64,000 nt of DNA, from assembly GCF_002201515.1 (NCBI RefSeq), contig NZ_CP021421.1, positions 620,001-684,000 of the forward strand. The letters are read 5' to 3'. Made by a program: the position numbers and the translations under genes. Positions 34,570 through 43,375 of this stretch are shown piece after piece (position 1 is the stretch's first letter; every line of letters begins with the position of its first letter). The notes under the pieces were generated by a model. The model was not told the DNA's origin, did no database searches, and saw only the letters and a list, made by a program, of their open reading frames with translations. The DNA comes from Muribaculum intestinale. Lineage in GTDB: Bacteria; Bacteroidota; Bacteroidia; Bacteroidales; Muribaculaceae.

Positions 34570-34901
34570 ACCTGTCGGAGCAGTTGCCGTCACTGAAAGA
34601 GAAAGTGCCGACCAAGCTCACCATGAAGCAGAAGGAGGCGTTGAGAAAAGAGAAGAAGGAACCGGAGACCGACCTCAACGGCAACGTGATTGTGCCGCGC
34701 TATGAGTGTGTGACAAGCCACACCGCCCGACGCACCGGCATCACCAACATGTACCTCAGCCACAAGTACACCATCCTCCAGATGATGCACGTCAGCGGCC
34801 ACAAGACGCAAAAGACCTTCATGGATTACATTAAGCTATCCTCCGAGGAGATAGCCGACGAAATTGCCGCCATGTCGAAGAAAGAGAGCGATATGTGGTA
34901 A
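34570..34901 (+). pseudogene. Tyrosine integrase, C-terminal fragment (element 1)
   Basis: Begins directly after the IS21 end (LSEQLPSLKEKVPTKLTMKQ...) and continues through HTARRTGITNMYLSHKY (catalytic H-x-x-R) and MMHVSGHKTQKTFMDYIKLS (H and nucleophile Tyr). It aligns over its whole length with the last ~110 residues of the intact integrase at 49497-50933. The first three quarters are missing, so it cannot act alone. Confidence 0.9.
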
Positions 34902-34919
34902 AGGTAGATATGAGATTGT

Positions 34920-35033
34920 GCTCCAAAAAAATGGGCAAATGGCCGATTTTTTGGAGCAGATATTTGGAGGGGCAAAATATAATAATTACTTTTGCATTCC
35001 AGAAATCCGGTCAAATGACCAGTTTTTTGGAAT
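34920..35033 (+). promoter_or_regulatory. Two related hairpins around a -7 box, upstream of the AAA gene
   Basis: Hairpin H1: GCTCCAAAAAA (34920) with TTTTTTGGAGC (34947-34957), loop including GGGCAAATGGCC. Hairpin H2: ATTCCA (34996-35001) with TGGAAT (35028-35033), inner GGTC-AAAT-GACC. Between them is a -7 box TACTTTTG (about 34987-34994), so H2 lies in the 5' leader and ends six bases before the ATG. H1 also works as terminator of the integrase fragment. Confidence 0.6.
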
Positions 35034-35038
35034 AGATT

Positions 35039-36292
35039 ATGATTATTAAACGCGACTATTATCTAAATCAGCTCATTGCCAGTAGGCACAACGGGCTTAT
35101 AAAGATTGTTACTGGGTTAAGGCGATCCGGTAAGTCATATCTATTGTTTCATTTATTCGGTGACTATCTTAAAGAGCAGGGTATACCTGAAGATCATATC
35201 ATTAAAGTGGATTTAGAGGACAGACGAAATGCACCCCTTCGATATCCGGATGCTTTGCTTACACATATCGACTCTAAGATGGCTGATGATAATATGTATT
35301 ACATACTTCTTGACGAGGTTCAGCATGTGCCGGAGTTTGAGGATGTGCTTAATAGCTACCTTAAGATAGAGAATGCCGATGTGTATGTTACTGGAAGCAA
35401 CTCCAAATTCTTATCTACCGACATAATCACAGAGTTCAGAGGCCGAGGTGACCAGATTCATGTGTACCCACTCTCTTTTGCTGAATTTATGTCTGTTGAC
35501 AATAGGCACCCTATCGAAGCATGGAGTGACTATTATACATATGGAGGTCTTCCTCATGTATTGACTTTAGAAACGCCAAAAAAGAAAATTGACTATATCA
35601 AAAGGCTATACTCAACAGTCTATATCAATGATATAGTCGAAAGGTATAAGATTAAAGGCGAATCTGAATTGAAAGAGTTGATTCAGATAATTGCTTCTGC
35701 GATTGGGTCCCCAACCAATCCAAATAAGTTGGCAAACACTTTCAAGAGCCTTAAAAACGTATCTCTATCTAATAAAACTATTGATAATTATCTGACATAT
35801 CTTTGTGAGTCGTTTTTAGCCGAGAGGGCGATACGTTATGACATCAAGGGCAAGAAATACATAAACACTCTGTCAAAGTATTATTTCACGGATGTGGGTG
35901 TGCGTAATGCCATACTTGATTTTAGGCAGCAGGAGGAAAACCACATTATGGAGAATGTTATTTATAATGAACTAAAAATTCGTGGTTTCCAAGTCGATGT
36001 GGGTGTAGTGGAGCATCGGACAACGGATAAAAACGGCAAGAGGGTTCGCAAACAATATGAAGTGGATTTCGTTGCTAATCAGGGAAGTCAACGCTACTAT
36101 ATCCAATCCGCGTTCATAATGCCTACTGATGCCAAAGAACGTCAGGAATCCGCCTCCCTTCTTAACATTGATGATTCTTTCAAAAAAATCATCATCGTTA
36201 AAGACTACATTAAACCCAAAAGGAACGAGGAAGGAATCGTTACAATTGGTTTAATAGATTTCTTGTTGAATGTTGATAGTCTAACTTGGTAA
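35039..36292 (+). CDS. AAA_14/DUF4143 ATP-binding protein
   Basis: 417 aa, cytoplasmic. P-loop TGLRRSGKSYLLFHLF (about 23-38), Walker B YYILLDEVQHV (about 95-105), sensor VYVTGSNSKFLS, and a C-terminal DUF4143 domain with VDFVANQGSQRYYIQSAF, a restriction-endonuclease-like D...Q-x-x pattern. This family is abundant and patchy in gut Bacteroidetes; its role is unknown, though mobile-element or defence functions are suspected. A leader hairpin suggests post-transcriptional control. It is followed at 15 bases by the AT-rich two-gene module. Confidence 0.9.
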   Translation: MIIKRDYYLNQLIASRHNGLIKIVTGLRRSGKSYLLFHLFGDYLKEQGIPEDHIIKVDLEDRRNAPLRYPDALLTHIDSKMADDNMYYILLDEVQHVPEFEDVLNSYLKIENADVYVTGSNSKFLSTDIITEFRGRGDQIHVYPLSFAEFMSVDNRHPIEAWSDYYTYGGLPHVLTLETPKKKIDYIKRLYSTVYINDIVERYKIKGESELKELIQIIASAIGSPTNPNKLANTFKSLKNVSLSNKTIDNYLTYLCESFLAERAIRYDIKGKKYINTLSKYYFTDVGVRNAILDFRQQEENHIMENVIYNELKIRGFQVDVGVVEHRTTDKNGKRVRKQYEVDFVANQGSQRYYIQSAFIMPTDAKERQESASLLNIDDSFKKIIIVKDYIKPKRNEEGIVTIGLIDFLLNVDSLTW

Positions 36293-36306
36293 AATTTTTT
36301 GTGAAG

Positions 36307-37020
36307 ATGAAACAAGAATTAAAGAAAATATTAGAGTTAAATCATACTGCTAAGATCAAAGATTTTGTCCAAGTTAAGACATATGCAAGTTATATTAAAC
36401 AAAATGATGATAGAGGTGAGGATATTCTTTTAATTAAAAAGAATATTTCAGCAGATAATAATATTATTGCATTAGTCGGTAAATCCGGAAAATCTGATTA
36501 TATAATTACTGGTGATTTTAATACACTCTGCTATTTGTCATTTTTCTTAAATTCTATCTGGGGAAAAGTCTCAATCCTACCTAAACATAAATTTGAAGAC
36601 GGACAAGGACAAACAAACGTATTATTAATAAAAAACACTGATATAATACGTAATACGGAAATTGAGCCATACTGTATCTTAGTAGAAAGGATTATATCAT
36701 TTCTTGCTATATACTTAGAAAAGTATGGAATAAATGTGGATAATCATTCTGATACAATAAAAAGGTTCTTTGAGAATCTTAGAAATTTTATTGTTATGGA
36801 ATTAATGATGCCACAATTATTTGAGAAGAACGATGTCTCAATTATATATCCGTGGATTAAAGAAGTTAATTTGATAACTAATCCAGATGATATTAGTGAT
36901 AGTATTACTCAGATTTTCACATCGTTGTTTAAATCGGGCAATCCTTTAATGGAGAATATGAATAAGATGCGACTTTTTATTACGCAATTTACACAATACA
37001 TGAGTGAACGCAATGGCTAA
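36307..37020 (+). CDS. Unknown protein, partner of the downstream ABC/SMC-type ATPase
   Basis: 237 aa, no family recognised. The ATG at 36307 is preferred over an in-frame TTG at 36286 that overlaps the previous gene. Predicted mixed alpha/beta N-terminal half (DDRGEDILLIKKNISADNNI, YIITGDFNTLCYLSFFL) and a helical C-terminal half. No signal peptide or membrane helix. Codon use is strikingly AT-rich versus the neighbours. Its last 8 bases (ATGGCTAA) contain the start of the ATPase gene, so the two products are probably made in fixed ratio and act together. Confidence 0.75.
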   Translation: MKQELKKILELNHTAKIKDFVQVKTYASYIKQNDDRGEDILLIKKNISADNNIIALVGKSGKSDYIITGDFNTLCYLSFFLNSIWGKVSILPKHKFEDGQGQTNVLLIKNTDIIRNTEIEPYCILVERIISFLAIYLEKYGINVDNHSDTIKRFFENLRNFIVMELMMPQLFEKNDVSIIYPWIKEVNLITNPDDISDSITQIFTSLFKSGNPLMENMNKMRLFITQFTQYMSERNG

Positions 37021-38905
37021 TTGGAAGATAAAATCTATTGATGTCGAGAATTTTAAGTTTTTCAGAACCCATTTTTCGTTGAATATAGATTGTAAAAACC
37101 TATTATTATACGGAGAAAATGGGGCTGGTAAAAGTTCGTTGTATTGGAGTTTTTACACGCATTTCCAAGCGTATACGAAAACTCAAGATCAAGCTAAAAA
37201 ATACTTTCTTCATGGGCACAATGAGAATCTAAGAAATCGTTATGCCTCAGCTGAGGATAATTCAGGAATATCAATTACGTTTGAAAACGAAAGTGGTAGT
37301 GCTTTAGTTATAAATGATTCTCTGTATAACTATTATTGTAATGATCCTTTGATGAGAGATTTCATGAGATTAACTATGATGTCTAGTGATTTTATGAACT
37401 ATAAGTTTCTCTCATCTCTTTTTGATTTTTGTAATAGCGAGGATAATGAAGTATTTAATTTATTTGAAAAAGAGGTACTTCCTTTTATTGATTTAGATGC
37501 TGAATTCATCCCTATATTTGATGAGGGAATTGCCCCGTCATTAAACTCTGGAGCTTGGTGGGCTTATTTAAAGACAACATATTTAAAATTACCGCGGAAT
37601 AAAAAGAATCATAATTTCAATCAACAAACGGTTGAGTATAAGCAGTTCATTAAATTAGTAAAGCAATTTAATGAATTAATGAAAGATGCATTGGTAATTA
37701 TTGAAGGAGTAGCGAACTCTATGCTTGAAAATGCATTTAATGTGGATGCTCGTATCAAATTAGATTATAGAGATGCCACATTCAATTGTCCAAAAAGCAA
37801 AAGGTCAAGAGATGGACAATTACATGCTCCTAGTATTTTGATACATGCAAAAATGGACGACCAAAATATTCAAGACAAAAGTATCATAACTCATCCTAAA
37901 TCATTTTTTAATGAAGCAAAAATTACATGCATGGCTCTAGCTTTGAGATTGTCTATTTTGGAGCGTAGGCCAGGCTCTTCTCAATCAGCCTCCGTATTAT
38001 TTATTGATGACTTGCTTATAAGTCTGGATATGTCTTTCCGAAAGCATGTAATTCGTATATTGTTTGACAATTATGTGGGTCGGTATCAAATAATACTTTT
38101 CACACATGATCGTGCTTTTTTTCATCTTGTATGGTCTGAAATAGAACAACGTAAGGCAACAAAAGAATGGAGAAAATGTGAATTATATGCTACATATGCA
38201 AATGATTACCCAGAATCACATCTTATAATAAGCCCAACATACATAGAGCAAGCTAAGATTTACTTAAAAACATTCCATTTAGCGGCATGTGCAAATACAT
38301 TAAGAAGATTGTGTGAGCAGCAGATGAAACGCATTCTCCCAATGAATCTTCAATTACAAATAAATGAACGAGAGCCTGAGAAGGTTGCGGTAGATTTGAA
38401 TGGACTTATTACAAACTATAAAAGATTTATTGAGCAATGCCAAATGATTGATGTTGCGCCGTCATTACAAAATGATCGTCGACTAATTTTGAATCCATTT
38501 TCACATGATGATATTGAAACTCCATTTTATCGTCAAGAATTAGAGAATTTAATAATGGAGCTGGAGCGACTTTCTAGTATTGAAAAGATTACAATTATTG
38601 GGAATCAACAAATCAGGCAGCCTGATTACCAGATAAAGGTAAGTAATGGAGACTACGTTCATTATACGACGATCGGCTTTGTTGAAAGCTTCATTAAACT
38701 TGTATACGAGGGTAAGACGTACTTCTCAAATCCAAAAGTTAAAGTGTATTCTTCTTCTGACAATAAAAGAATCCCCAATAAAGAATGTAGCCTAAAAACT
38801 CTTTTTGGCTGGGTATATAATGCTGTATCCCTTAAAAAAGAAACCGCGCCACCTATGGAAAATTGTATATACCATAATGCCACTGGGGATATTTTAATAA
38901 ATTAG
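37013..38905 (+). CDS. ABC/SMC-type ATPase, candidate conflict-system effector
   Basis: 630 aa starting MANWKIKSIDVENFKFFRTH. Walker A LLYGENGAGKSSLYW (about 33-47); the region after it is a helical insertion. A degenerate signature-like helix FFNEAKITCMALALRLSILE (about 302-321) precedes Walker B SVLFIDDLLISLD (about 328-341) and the H-loop ILFTHDRAF. The last ~200 residues are helical, with CANTLRRLCEQQ and ILNPFSHDD, reminiscent of HEPN/Abi-like helical domains on phage-defence ATPases. No nuclease motif is seen. AT-rich, cotranscribed with the 237-aa gene; a hairpin terminator follows. Confidence 0.8.
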   Translation: MANWKIKSIDVENFKFFRTHFSLNIDCKNLLLYGENGAGKSSLYWSFYTHFQAYTKTQDQAKKYFLHGHNENLRNRYASAEDNSGISITFENESGSALVINDSLYNYYCNDPLMRDFMRLTMMSSDFMNYKFLSSLFDFCNSEDNEVFNLFEKEVLPFIDLDAEFIPIFDEGIAPSLNSGAWWAYLKTTYLKLPRNKKNHNFNQQTVEYKQFIKLVKQFNELMKDALVIIEGVANSMLENAFNVDARIKLDYRDATFNCPKSKRSRDGQLHAPSILIHAKMDDQNIQDKSIITHPKSFFNEAKITCMALALRLSILERRPGSSQSASVLFIDDLLISLDMSFRKHVIRILFDNYVGRYQIILFTHDRAFFHLVWSEIEQRKATKEWRKCELYATYANDYPESHLIISPTYIEQAKIYLKTFHLAACANTLRRLCEQQMKRILPMNLQLQINEREPEKVAVDLNGLITNYKRFIEQCQMIDVAPSLQNDRRLILNPFSHDDIETPFYRQELENLIMELERLSSIEKITIIGNQQIRQPDYQIKVSNGDYVHYTTIGFVESFIKLVYEGKTYFSNPKVKVYSSSDNKRIPNKECSLKTLFGWVYNAVSLKKETAPPMENCIYHNATGDILIN

Positions 38906-38910
38906 TTTAC

Positions 38911-38952
38911 AATCCTCCAAAAGCGGGTCAAAAACCATAGATTTGGGGGATT
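38911..38952 (+). terminator. Terminator hairpin H3 of the ATPase module
   Basis: AATCCTCCAAA pairs with TTTGGGGGATT; the loop contains GGGTCAAAAACC, resembling the inner part of H1 and H2 at the other end of the module. Confidence 0.65.
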
Positions 38953-39063
38953 ATAAGCATATTTTTAGAGGGCGAGGGGTACTAAGAAGGGAAAAGTAGG
39001 AACCCCAAATGGAAGAATGGGAACCATACCCGGAATAATTTGGAAAGACCGATAAGGTGGTAT

Positions 39064-40348
39064 TATCTTTGTAACTGAAAAGAAGATTCTGCGTGGGTTG
39101 CCATGACCGCTCATGCACTACTTTTGGCTATGGATGACTTTTTTCATCGAATTGTGAACTTTTTTGAACAAAGCTTTGTTAGGAAAGTTGCGGTGGCAAA
39201 TTTTGCGACCATAGCGGAGCGTTACATCATCTCTGCCGTGACGGTTGCGCCATTATCCGCCGCAGACATAACCCACAGCCCAAGAGTGGGCTGACTCTCT
39301 ATGAGCCGACCCCGATGGGTCGGACAAACCGACGCACAACACCCGAAGGTGTGCCTGAGTTTCGTTGCCGAATGCGCAATACCTTGCGAACAAATCGGTG
39401 TGCGAGTACTTGCCCGAGCCTTACACCGACACCGGTGCCTATGTTCAGGCGTGACACTTGTGGACGCTATCGGCACACACATACACCATACACACACGAT
39501 AGCCGACAATGTCAGCCGCCCACGGGAGATTGTGCCAATTTGGTAATCTCGAAAATTTTTGTTATCTTTATGTAACGATTGAAGGCAGCGCACGCCCGAA
39601 GCGACACGTTCAGCTTTATAGACCGGAACAGGAACGATGCTCCTCGACGGATGCCATGCCCGATACCGACGCGATAACAATTATAAAGAGGTACCCTTAT
39701 CAGAAGACCGGACTCAGGATCCGGAATCACTATGAAGAGCCTGCTGTTGAATGCGGAACGCTCCGCAACGGCTTAATCCGGCAACAACTCGCCCTAAGGA
39801 AGCGATGCTCAACGGATTGAATTCGTGGTACAACGGCAGAAAGGAAAGAGAGGCACTCCGAAAGTGCTGTCATCAGGCCATTGCAGGCTGAATTTTGCGA
39901 CACCCGTAACTCACCGAAAAACATAGACTTTGAAGCGGAGCAGCATGACGTGTGTCCGATTGAAACCCTGTCAATGCCACAAGAATTTATGATACCGAGA
40001 AGATGACGGCCACAACTGTGCCCAGACGTCAACAAAAATCAAATGTAAAAGAAGAAAGATGGCGCGTGTCCTGACTCCACCGAGCAGGATCCCGTCCCCC
40101 GTGTCTGTCCCGTAACCGGGACAGATGCCCTCATGTCGTTGCCTTTCGGCTCGATGTGGGAAAGGATGAACTACGCCCTTTGCCGACCCTGACAGGCCGG
40201 CAGCAACAACCGTCGGCTTTAGCGAAACATAGCCGACAGCCCTTCCTATGTCCTTTCGGGGACACGTCACCGCAGCCTCTTTCGTCGCCGGGGCTGTGTG
40301 TGATGCAAGTTACTCGGCGATATAACTCTTCAAATTCATTTCCCTCAG
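39064..40348 (+). other. Long noncoding, hairpin-rich region of element 1
   Basis: No convincing gene in ~1.3 kb. A -7 box TATCTTTG (39064-39071) opens it. Serial stem-tetraloops follow: 39277-39292 (AGCCCA/TGGGCT), 39306-39323 (CCGACCC/GGGTCGG), 39339-39352 (ACACC/GGTGT), 39424-39437 (CACCG/CGGTG), then 40105-40124 (CTGTCCCG/CGGGACAG) and GTCGGCT/AGCCGAC near 40212-40237. It ends at the HTH gene. Could be a structured RNA, an origin of replication or transfer, or a leader. Confidence 0.45.
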
Positions 40349-40678
40349 ATGAAATTGAATCTTTTCGACCTCCTTCAGGCGTCGGCACTCGACCCTGACT
40401 CTCCAAATATCCTCCTCAACGTCCACCTCTCTGACCTTCATCAGCTTGTGGTGGACACAATCGAAGCCACCCGCGAGCGTCTGCTCCCCCTCTACATGGA
40501 AGCGGAGCAGGACAGGTCAATCACCAAGAAAGAGGTTGCCGAGCGGCTCGGTGTCTGCGAGACCACGGTCTATAACATGACCAAAGACGGTAGACTACAC
40601 CCATTCAAGGTGAACGGAAGCACCCGCTACAGCTTGCGGGAAGTTAACTCTATTATCAACCCCTCTAACGATGACTGA
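40349..40678 (+). CDS. Excisionase/MerR-like helix-turn-helix protein (element 1)
   Basis: 109 aa. A helical N-terminal half (TIEATRERLLPLYMEAEQ) precedes an HTH_17-type winged DNA-binding domain: SITKKEVAERLGVCETTVYNM, then KDGRLHPFKVNGSTRYSLREV. Such proteins open the mobilization operon of Bacteroides mobilizable elements and act in excision or transcription. It overlaps the next gene by 8 bases. Same position and architecture as the 61178 gene of element 2. Confidence 0.85.
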   Translation: MKLNLFDLLQASALDPDSPNILLNVHLSDLHQLVVDTIEATRERLLPLYMEAEQDRSITKKEVAERLGVCETTVYNMTKDGRLHPFKVNGSTRYSLREVNSIINPSNDD

Positions 40679-41900
40679 GCCTATGGAAGACGTAACAGTT
40701 ATACCTCCCGCCGATGACCGCTTTGAGCGCATCGGCACCACCTACTACAAGATTGTCCGACAGCCAAACGCCGCCGGACAACTCATCGAGCGCAGCATAC
40801 CGTGGACCATCGAGGCTATCCGTCAGGACTACGGCAAGGACTTTCTCGCCAACGTGCCAAAATACGACGGTTTCTGCTGTGTTCCCTCTCATCTGGACTA
40901 CCAGCCGGTAGTCGGCAGTTTCAAGAACAAGTATTCGCCACTCAGCCATATCCCCGCCGAGGGAGAATGGCCGTGCATCGAATCGCTCGTGCGCCACATC
41001 TTCGGCGAACAGTACGACCTCGGTCTTGACTACCTGCAAATCCTCTACACCATGCCGTTGCAGAAGCTCCCGATTCTGCTCTTGGTGTCGGAGGAACGCA
41101 ACACAGGAAAATCCACCTTCCTCAATTTCCTAAAACTACTCTTTGAGGCTAATGTCACGTTCAACACCAACGAGAACTTCCGTAGCCAGTTCAACGATGA
41201 TTGGAACGGCAAGCTGGTAATCGTAGTGGACGAGGTGCTTCTCAACAAGCGCGAGGACTCCGAGCGTCTGAAAAACCTCAGCACCACCTATAACTACAAG
41301 ATGGAGGCCAAAGGGCGCGACCGCGAGGAGGTGAGTTTCTTCGCCAAGTTCGTGCTGTGCTCCAACAACGAGTATCTTCCCGTGGTCATTGACCCCGGCG
41401 AGACACGCTACTGGGTGCGGAAGGTTCCGAGGCTCACCACCGACGACACCACGTTTCTGGAGAAAATCCGCTACGAGATACCAGCATTTCTCCATGCCCT
41501 GACCTATCGGCGGCTGATAACCGCCGAGGAAAGCCGCATGTGGTTCAATCCCGCACTGCTCGACACCGAGGCATTGCAGAGAATCATCCGCGCCAACCGC
41601 AACCGTGTGGAGCTGGAGCTTGCCGAGCTGCTAACCGAGATAATGGACTCGCGCAAAATCGACGAGGTAGACTTCTGCTTCAACGACATCCTGAGCCTAT
41701 TCGGCTACCGTCAGGTCAAGGCTGACCGTAGCCAGCTCCGAAAGGTGGTGCAGGACTGCTGGAAGCTCAGACCAGCCTCCAACTCGTTCTGCTATACGAC
41801 CTACACCGTCGGTATGTTCCTCAACGAAGAAACATACGTCGAGACACGCCGATGCGGACGGTACTACACCGTCACCCGGCAGATGTTAGAGAATTTATAA
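40671..41900 (+). CDS. Primase/SF3 helicase-like ATPase (DUF5906 type, element 1)
   Basis: 409 aa. The ATPase core has Walker A LVSEERNTGKSTFLNFL (about 138-154), Walker B KLVIVVDEVLLN (about 183) and sensor FVLCSNNEYLPV, the layout of D5/SF3-type helicases found with primases in mobile elements. The C-terminal ~100 residues form a winged-helix-like region (FNDILSLFGYRQVKADRSQL). Likely supports replication of the excised element. Translationally coupled to the HTH gene. Confidence 0.8.
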   Translation: MTEPMEDVTVIPPADDRFERIGTTYYKIVRQPNAAGQLIERSIPWTIEAIRQDYGKDFLANVPKYDGFCCVPSHLDYQPVVGSFKNKYSPLSHIPAEGEWPCIESLVRHIFGEQYDLGLDYLQILYTMPLQKLPILLLVSEERNTGKSTFLNFLKLLFEANVTFNTNENFRSQFNDDWNGKLVIVVDEVLLNKREDSERLKNLSTTYNYKMEAKGRDREEVSFFAKFVLCSNNEYLPVVIDPGETRYWVRKVPRLTTDDTTFLEKIRYEIPAFLHALTYRRLITAEESRMWFNPALLDTEALQRIIRANRNRVELELAELLTEIMDSRKIDEVDFCFNDILSLFGYRQVKADRSQLRKVVQDCWKLRPASNSFCYTTYTVGMFLNEETYVETRRCGRYYTVTRQMLENL

Positions 41901-41909
41901 TTTTTTCTC

Positions 41910-42180
41910 GTTGAAATTTGATGAACTGATGAAAATGGAGACAGACTGCTGTTTTTCAGTGCATTTTCTTCTCATCGGTTATTCATCAACACTTCATCAA
42001 AGGATGAAAGGCAATGAGAAAAGAAAATGTGTGGCACCGAGAGAAAACGCAATTTCTCTTTTCCATCGCCAAAACATTCTTCTCACCGCCCGAAAAATAG
42101 TGATGAAACAATGATGAATATATAATATGCTGATATAGTCATAGATAACACTCTGATTCATCAGTTTATCAAATTTCAAC
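41910..42180. repeat. 24-bp inverted repeat with iterated TTCATCA/TGATGAA boxes
   Basis: GTTGAAATTTGATGAACTGA... (41910-41933) and its complement with one mismatch (42157-42180) enclose repeated TTCATCA/TGATGAA motifs, in the gene-free 41901-42232 stretch after the helicase gene. Candidate replication or transfer origin. Confidence 0.55.
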
Positions 42181-42232
42181 ACCTCACCCGGTCGCCGGGA
42201 CTTTCTCTCGGCGACCACAATTCCAGAATGAT

Positions 42233-43174
42233 ATGGCTAAATCAAATCCAGATAGGTTTGCCGAGCCTACGATTATCGGCACAGAGTCCGAGGCGCGTCA
42301 ATACGTCAATCGGGCGGGTGCGACTCAGACTGCGCCCAAGAGTGAGTCAAGAACAACTAAGAAGTTCGATGCCGAGGAATTTCTCCGACAAGAAGAGGAA
42401 AATTCCAAAGCAGAGGCAGAACAACTCAGAAGAACTGAGATTCTCATGAACGAATACTCATTACCGTGGAACGTCGATGATGGCAAGCCTCCGTTTCCCG
42501 GTATGGAATTAAATCCTTGTGCGGTCAGATGGGAACCAGTAAATCTCGAAGAGTTCATCCGCGAGCATGGCGAGGAATTCAAGAAATTCAAAATTGCCAT
42601 GCAGACTAATCAGTCAGGCAATCGCGACTCTGACCAATCAGAGCCTCAGCGAGGCAAGGCATCAGGGACTCGAAAGCCGAAAGATATGGTTGAACAGGAA
42701 CACCAGTGTACCGGTACAACGGTTATACCGCCGAAAAAAGCAAAGTCATCTTCAAAAAACGAAGCGGAGGAGAGACCGGAGGCTATGCCGAAAGATATAC
42801 CTCCAAGCGACTCTGAGAGCGAACACAAGACCGTATCCGAGGATTTGACAACCGGAAAACAGTCTGACATCCCGGTAGAGGCTGAGCAAGCTGAACCCGT
42901 GGAACAGTCAAAGGAATCGCGCGTCAGTGCCAAAATGGTGGATGCCGATTTCGATGCGTTAAGACACGCCTATCTCCGCATAGTCAGCCTCGGCGAGAAG
43001 AAACCGGTGTTTCTTCCTCTCGAACTTCGCGACTCTCTGGAGAAACTCGCACGGGTGAGTGGTGTACCGAATCTCGCACCGTCACATATCGTCATCAACA
43101 TTCTCAAAGCGTTCTTTGACGATAACCGCGAACTTATCAACCGCAAACTCTCAGGTGAGAAATTAAGAATCTGA
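42233..43174 (+). CDS. Mobilization-associated protein of unknown function (DUF3408-like C-terminus)
   Basis: 313 aa. Long hydrophilic, low-complexity N-terminal and middle parts rich in Glu/Lys/Ser/Pro (probably disordered), then a compact ~80-residue C-terminal domain (FDALRHAYLRIVSLGEKKPV; FLPLELRDSLEKLARVSGV; SHIVINILKAFFDDN), resembling the ribbon-helix-helix-like end of DUF3408 proteins next to mobilization genes in Bacteroides elements. Assignment is by position and pattern only. Preceded by the inverted repeat at 41910-42180 and followed by a putative oriT region. Confidence 0.55.
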   Translation: MAKSNPDRFAEPTIIGTESEARQYVNRAGATQTAPKSESRTTKKFDAEEFLRQEEENSKAEAEQLRRTEILMNEYSLPWNVDDGKPPFPGMELNPCAVRWEPVNLEEFIREHGEEFKKFKIAMQTNQSGNRDSDQSEPQRGKASGTRKPKDMVEQEHQCTGTTVIPPKKAKSSSKNEAEERPEAMPKDIPPSDSESEHKTVSEDLTTGKQSDIPVEAEQAEPVEQSKESRVSAKMVDADFDALRHAYLRIVSLGEKKPVFLPLELRDSLEKLARVSGVPNLAPSHIVINILKAFFDDNRELINRKLSGEKLRI

Positions 43175-43241
43175 AATCTATGTGATTCAGGGTGCGGTGG
43201 TATCCATCCACAGGGGTAATGGAGGGGCTAAGCGAGGTTAG

Positions 43242-43328
43242 ATTTTTGTGATACAAAAATCGTCGCAACCATGTTGCTCCCCTCGCCACCCTCCATTACA
43301 CCGGGTGGAGCGGTACACCGGTGTACCG
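43242..43328. other. Putative oriT region of element 1
   Basis: Just upstream of mobC: ATTTTTGT-gat-ACAAAAAT (43242-43260) and the perfect palindrome CGGTACACCGGTGTACCG (43311-43328), in a non-coding stretch between accessory and mobC genes, the usual oriT position. Confidence 0.4.
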
Positions 43329-43375
43329 AATCCGCTTTGCCCCTCCATTTTCAAACCCTCAATCCCCCCACGCCA

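Noticed and set aside
31952..34575. ACCTGT on both sides of IS21 copy 1 as a true target duplication
   Set aside because: The two flanks belong to different, oppositely oriented genes, each truncated, so a simple insertion is not supported; the match may be chance.
39103..39294. 63-codon frame MTAHALLLAMDDFFHRIVNF... after a -7 box
   Set aside because: Ends in the hairpin series and shows no known family; kept as part of the noncoding region, though a small protein is not excluded.
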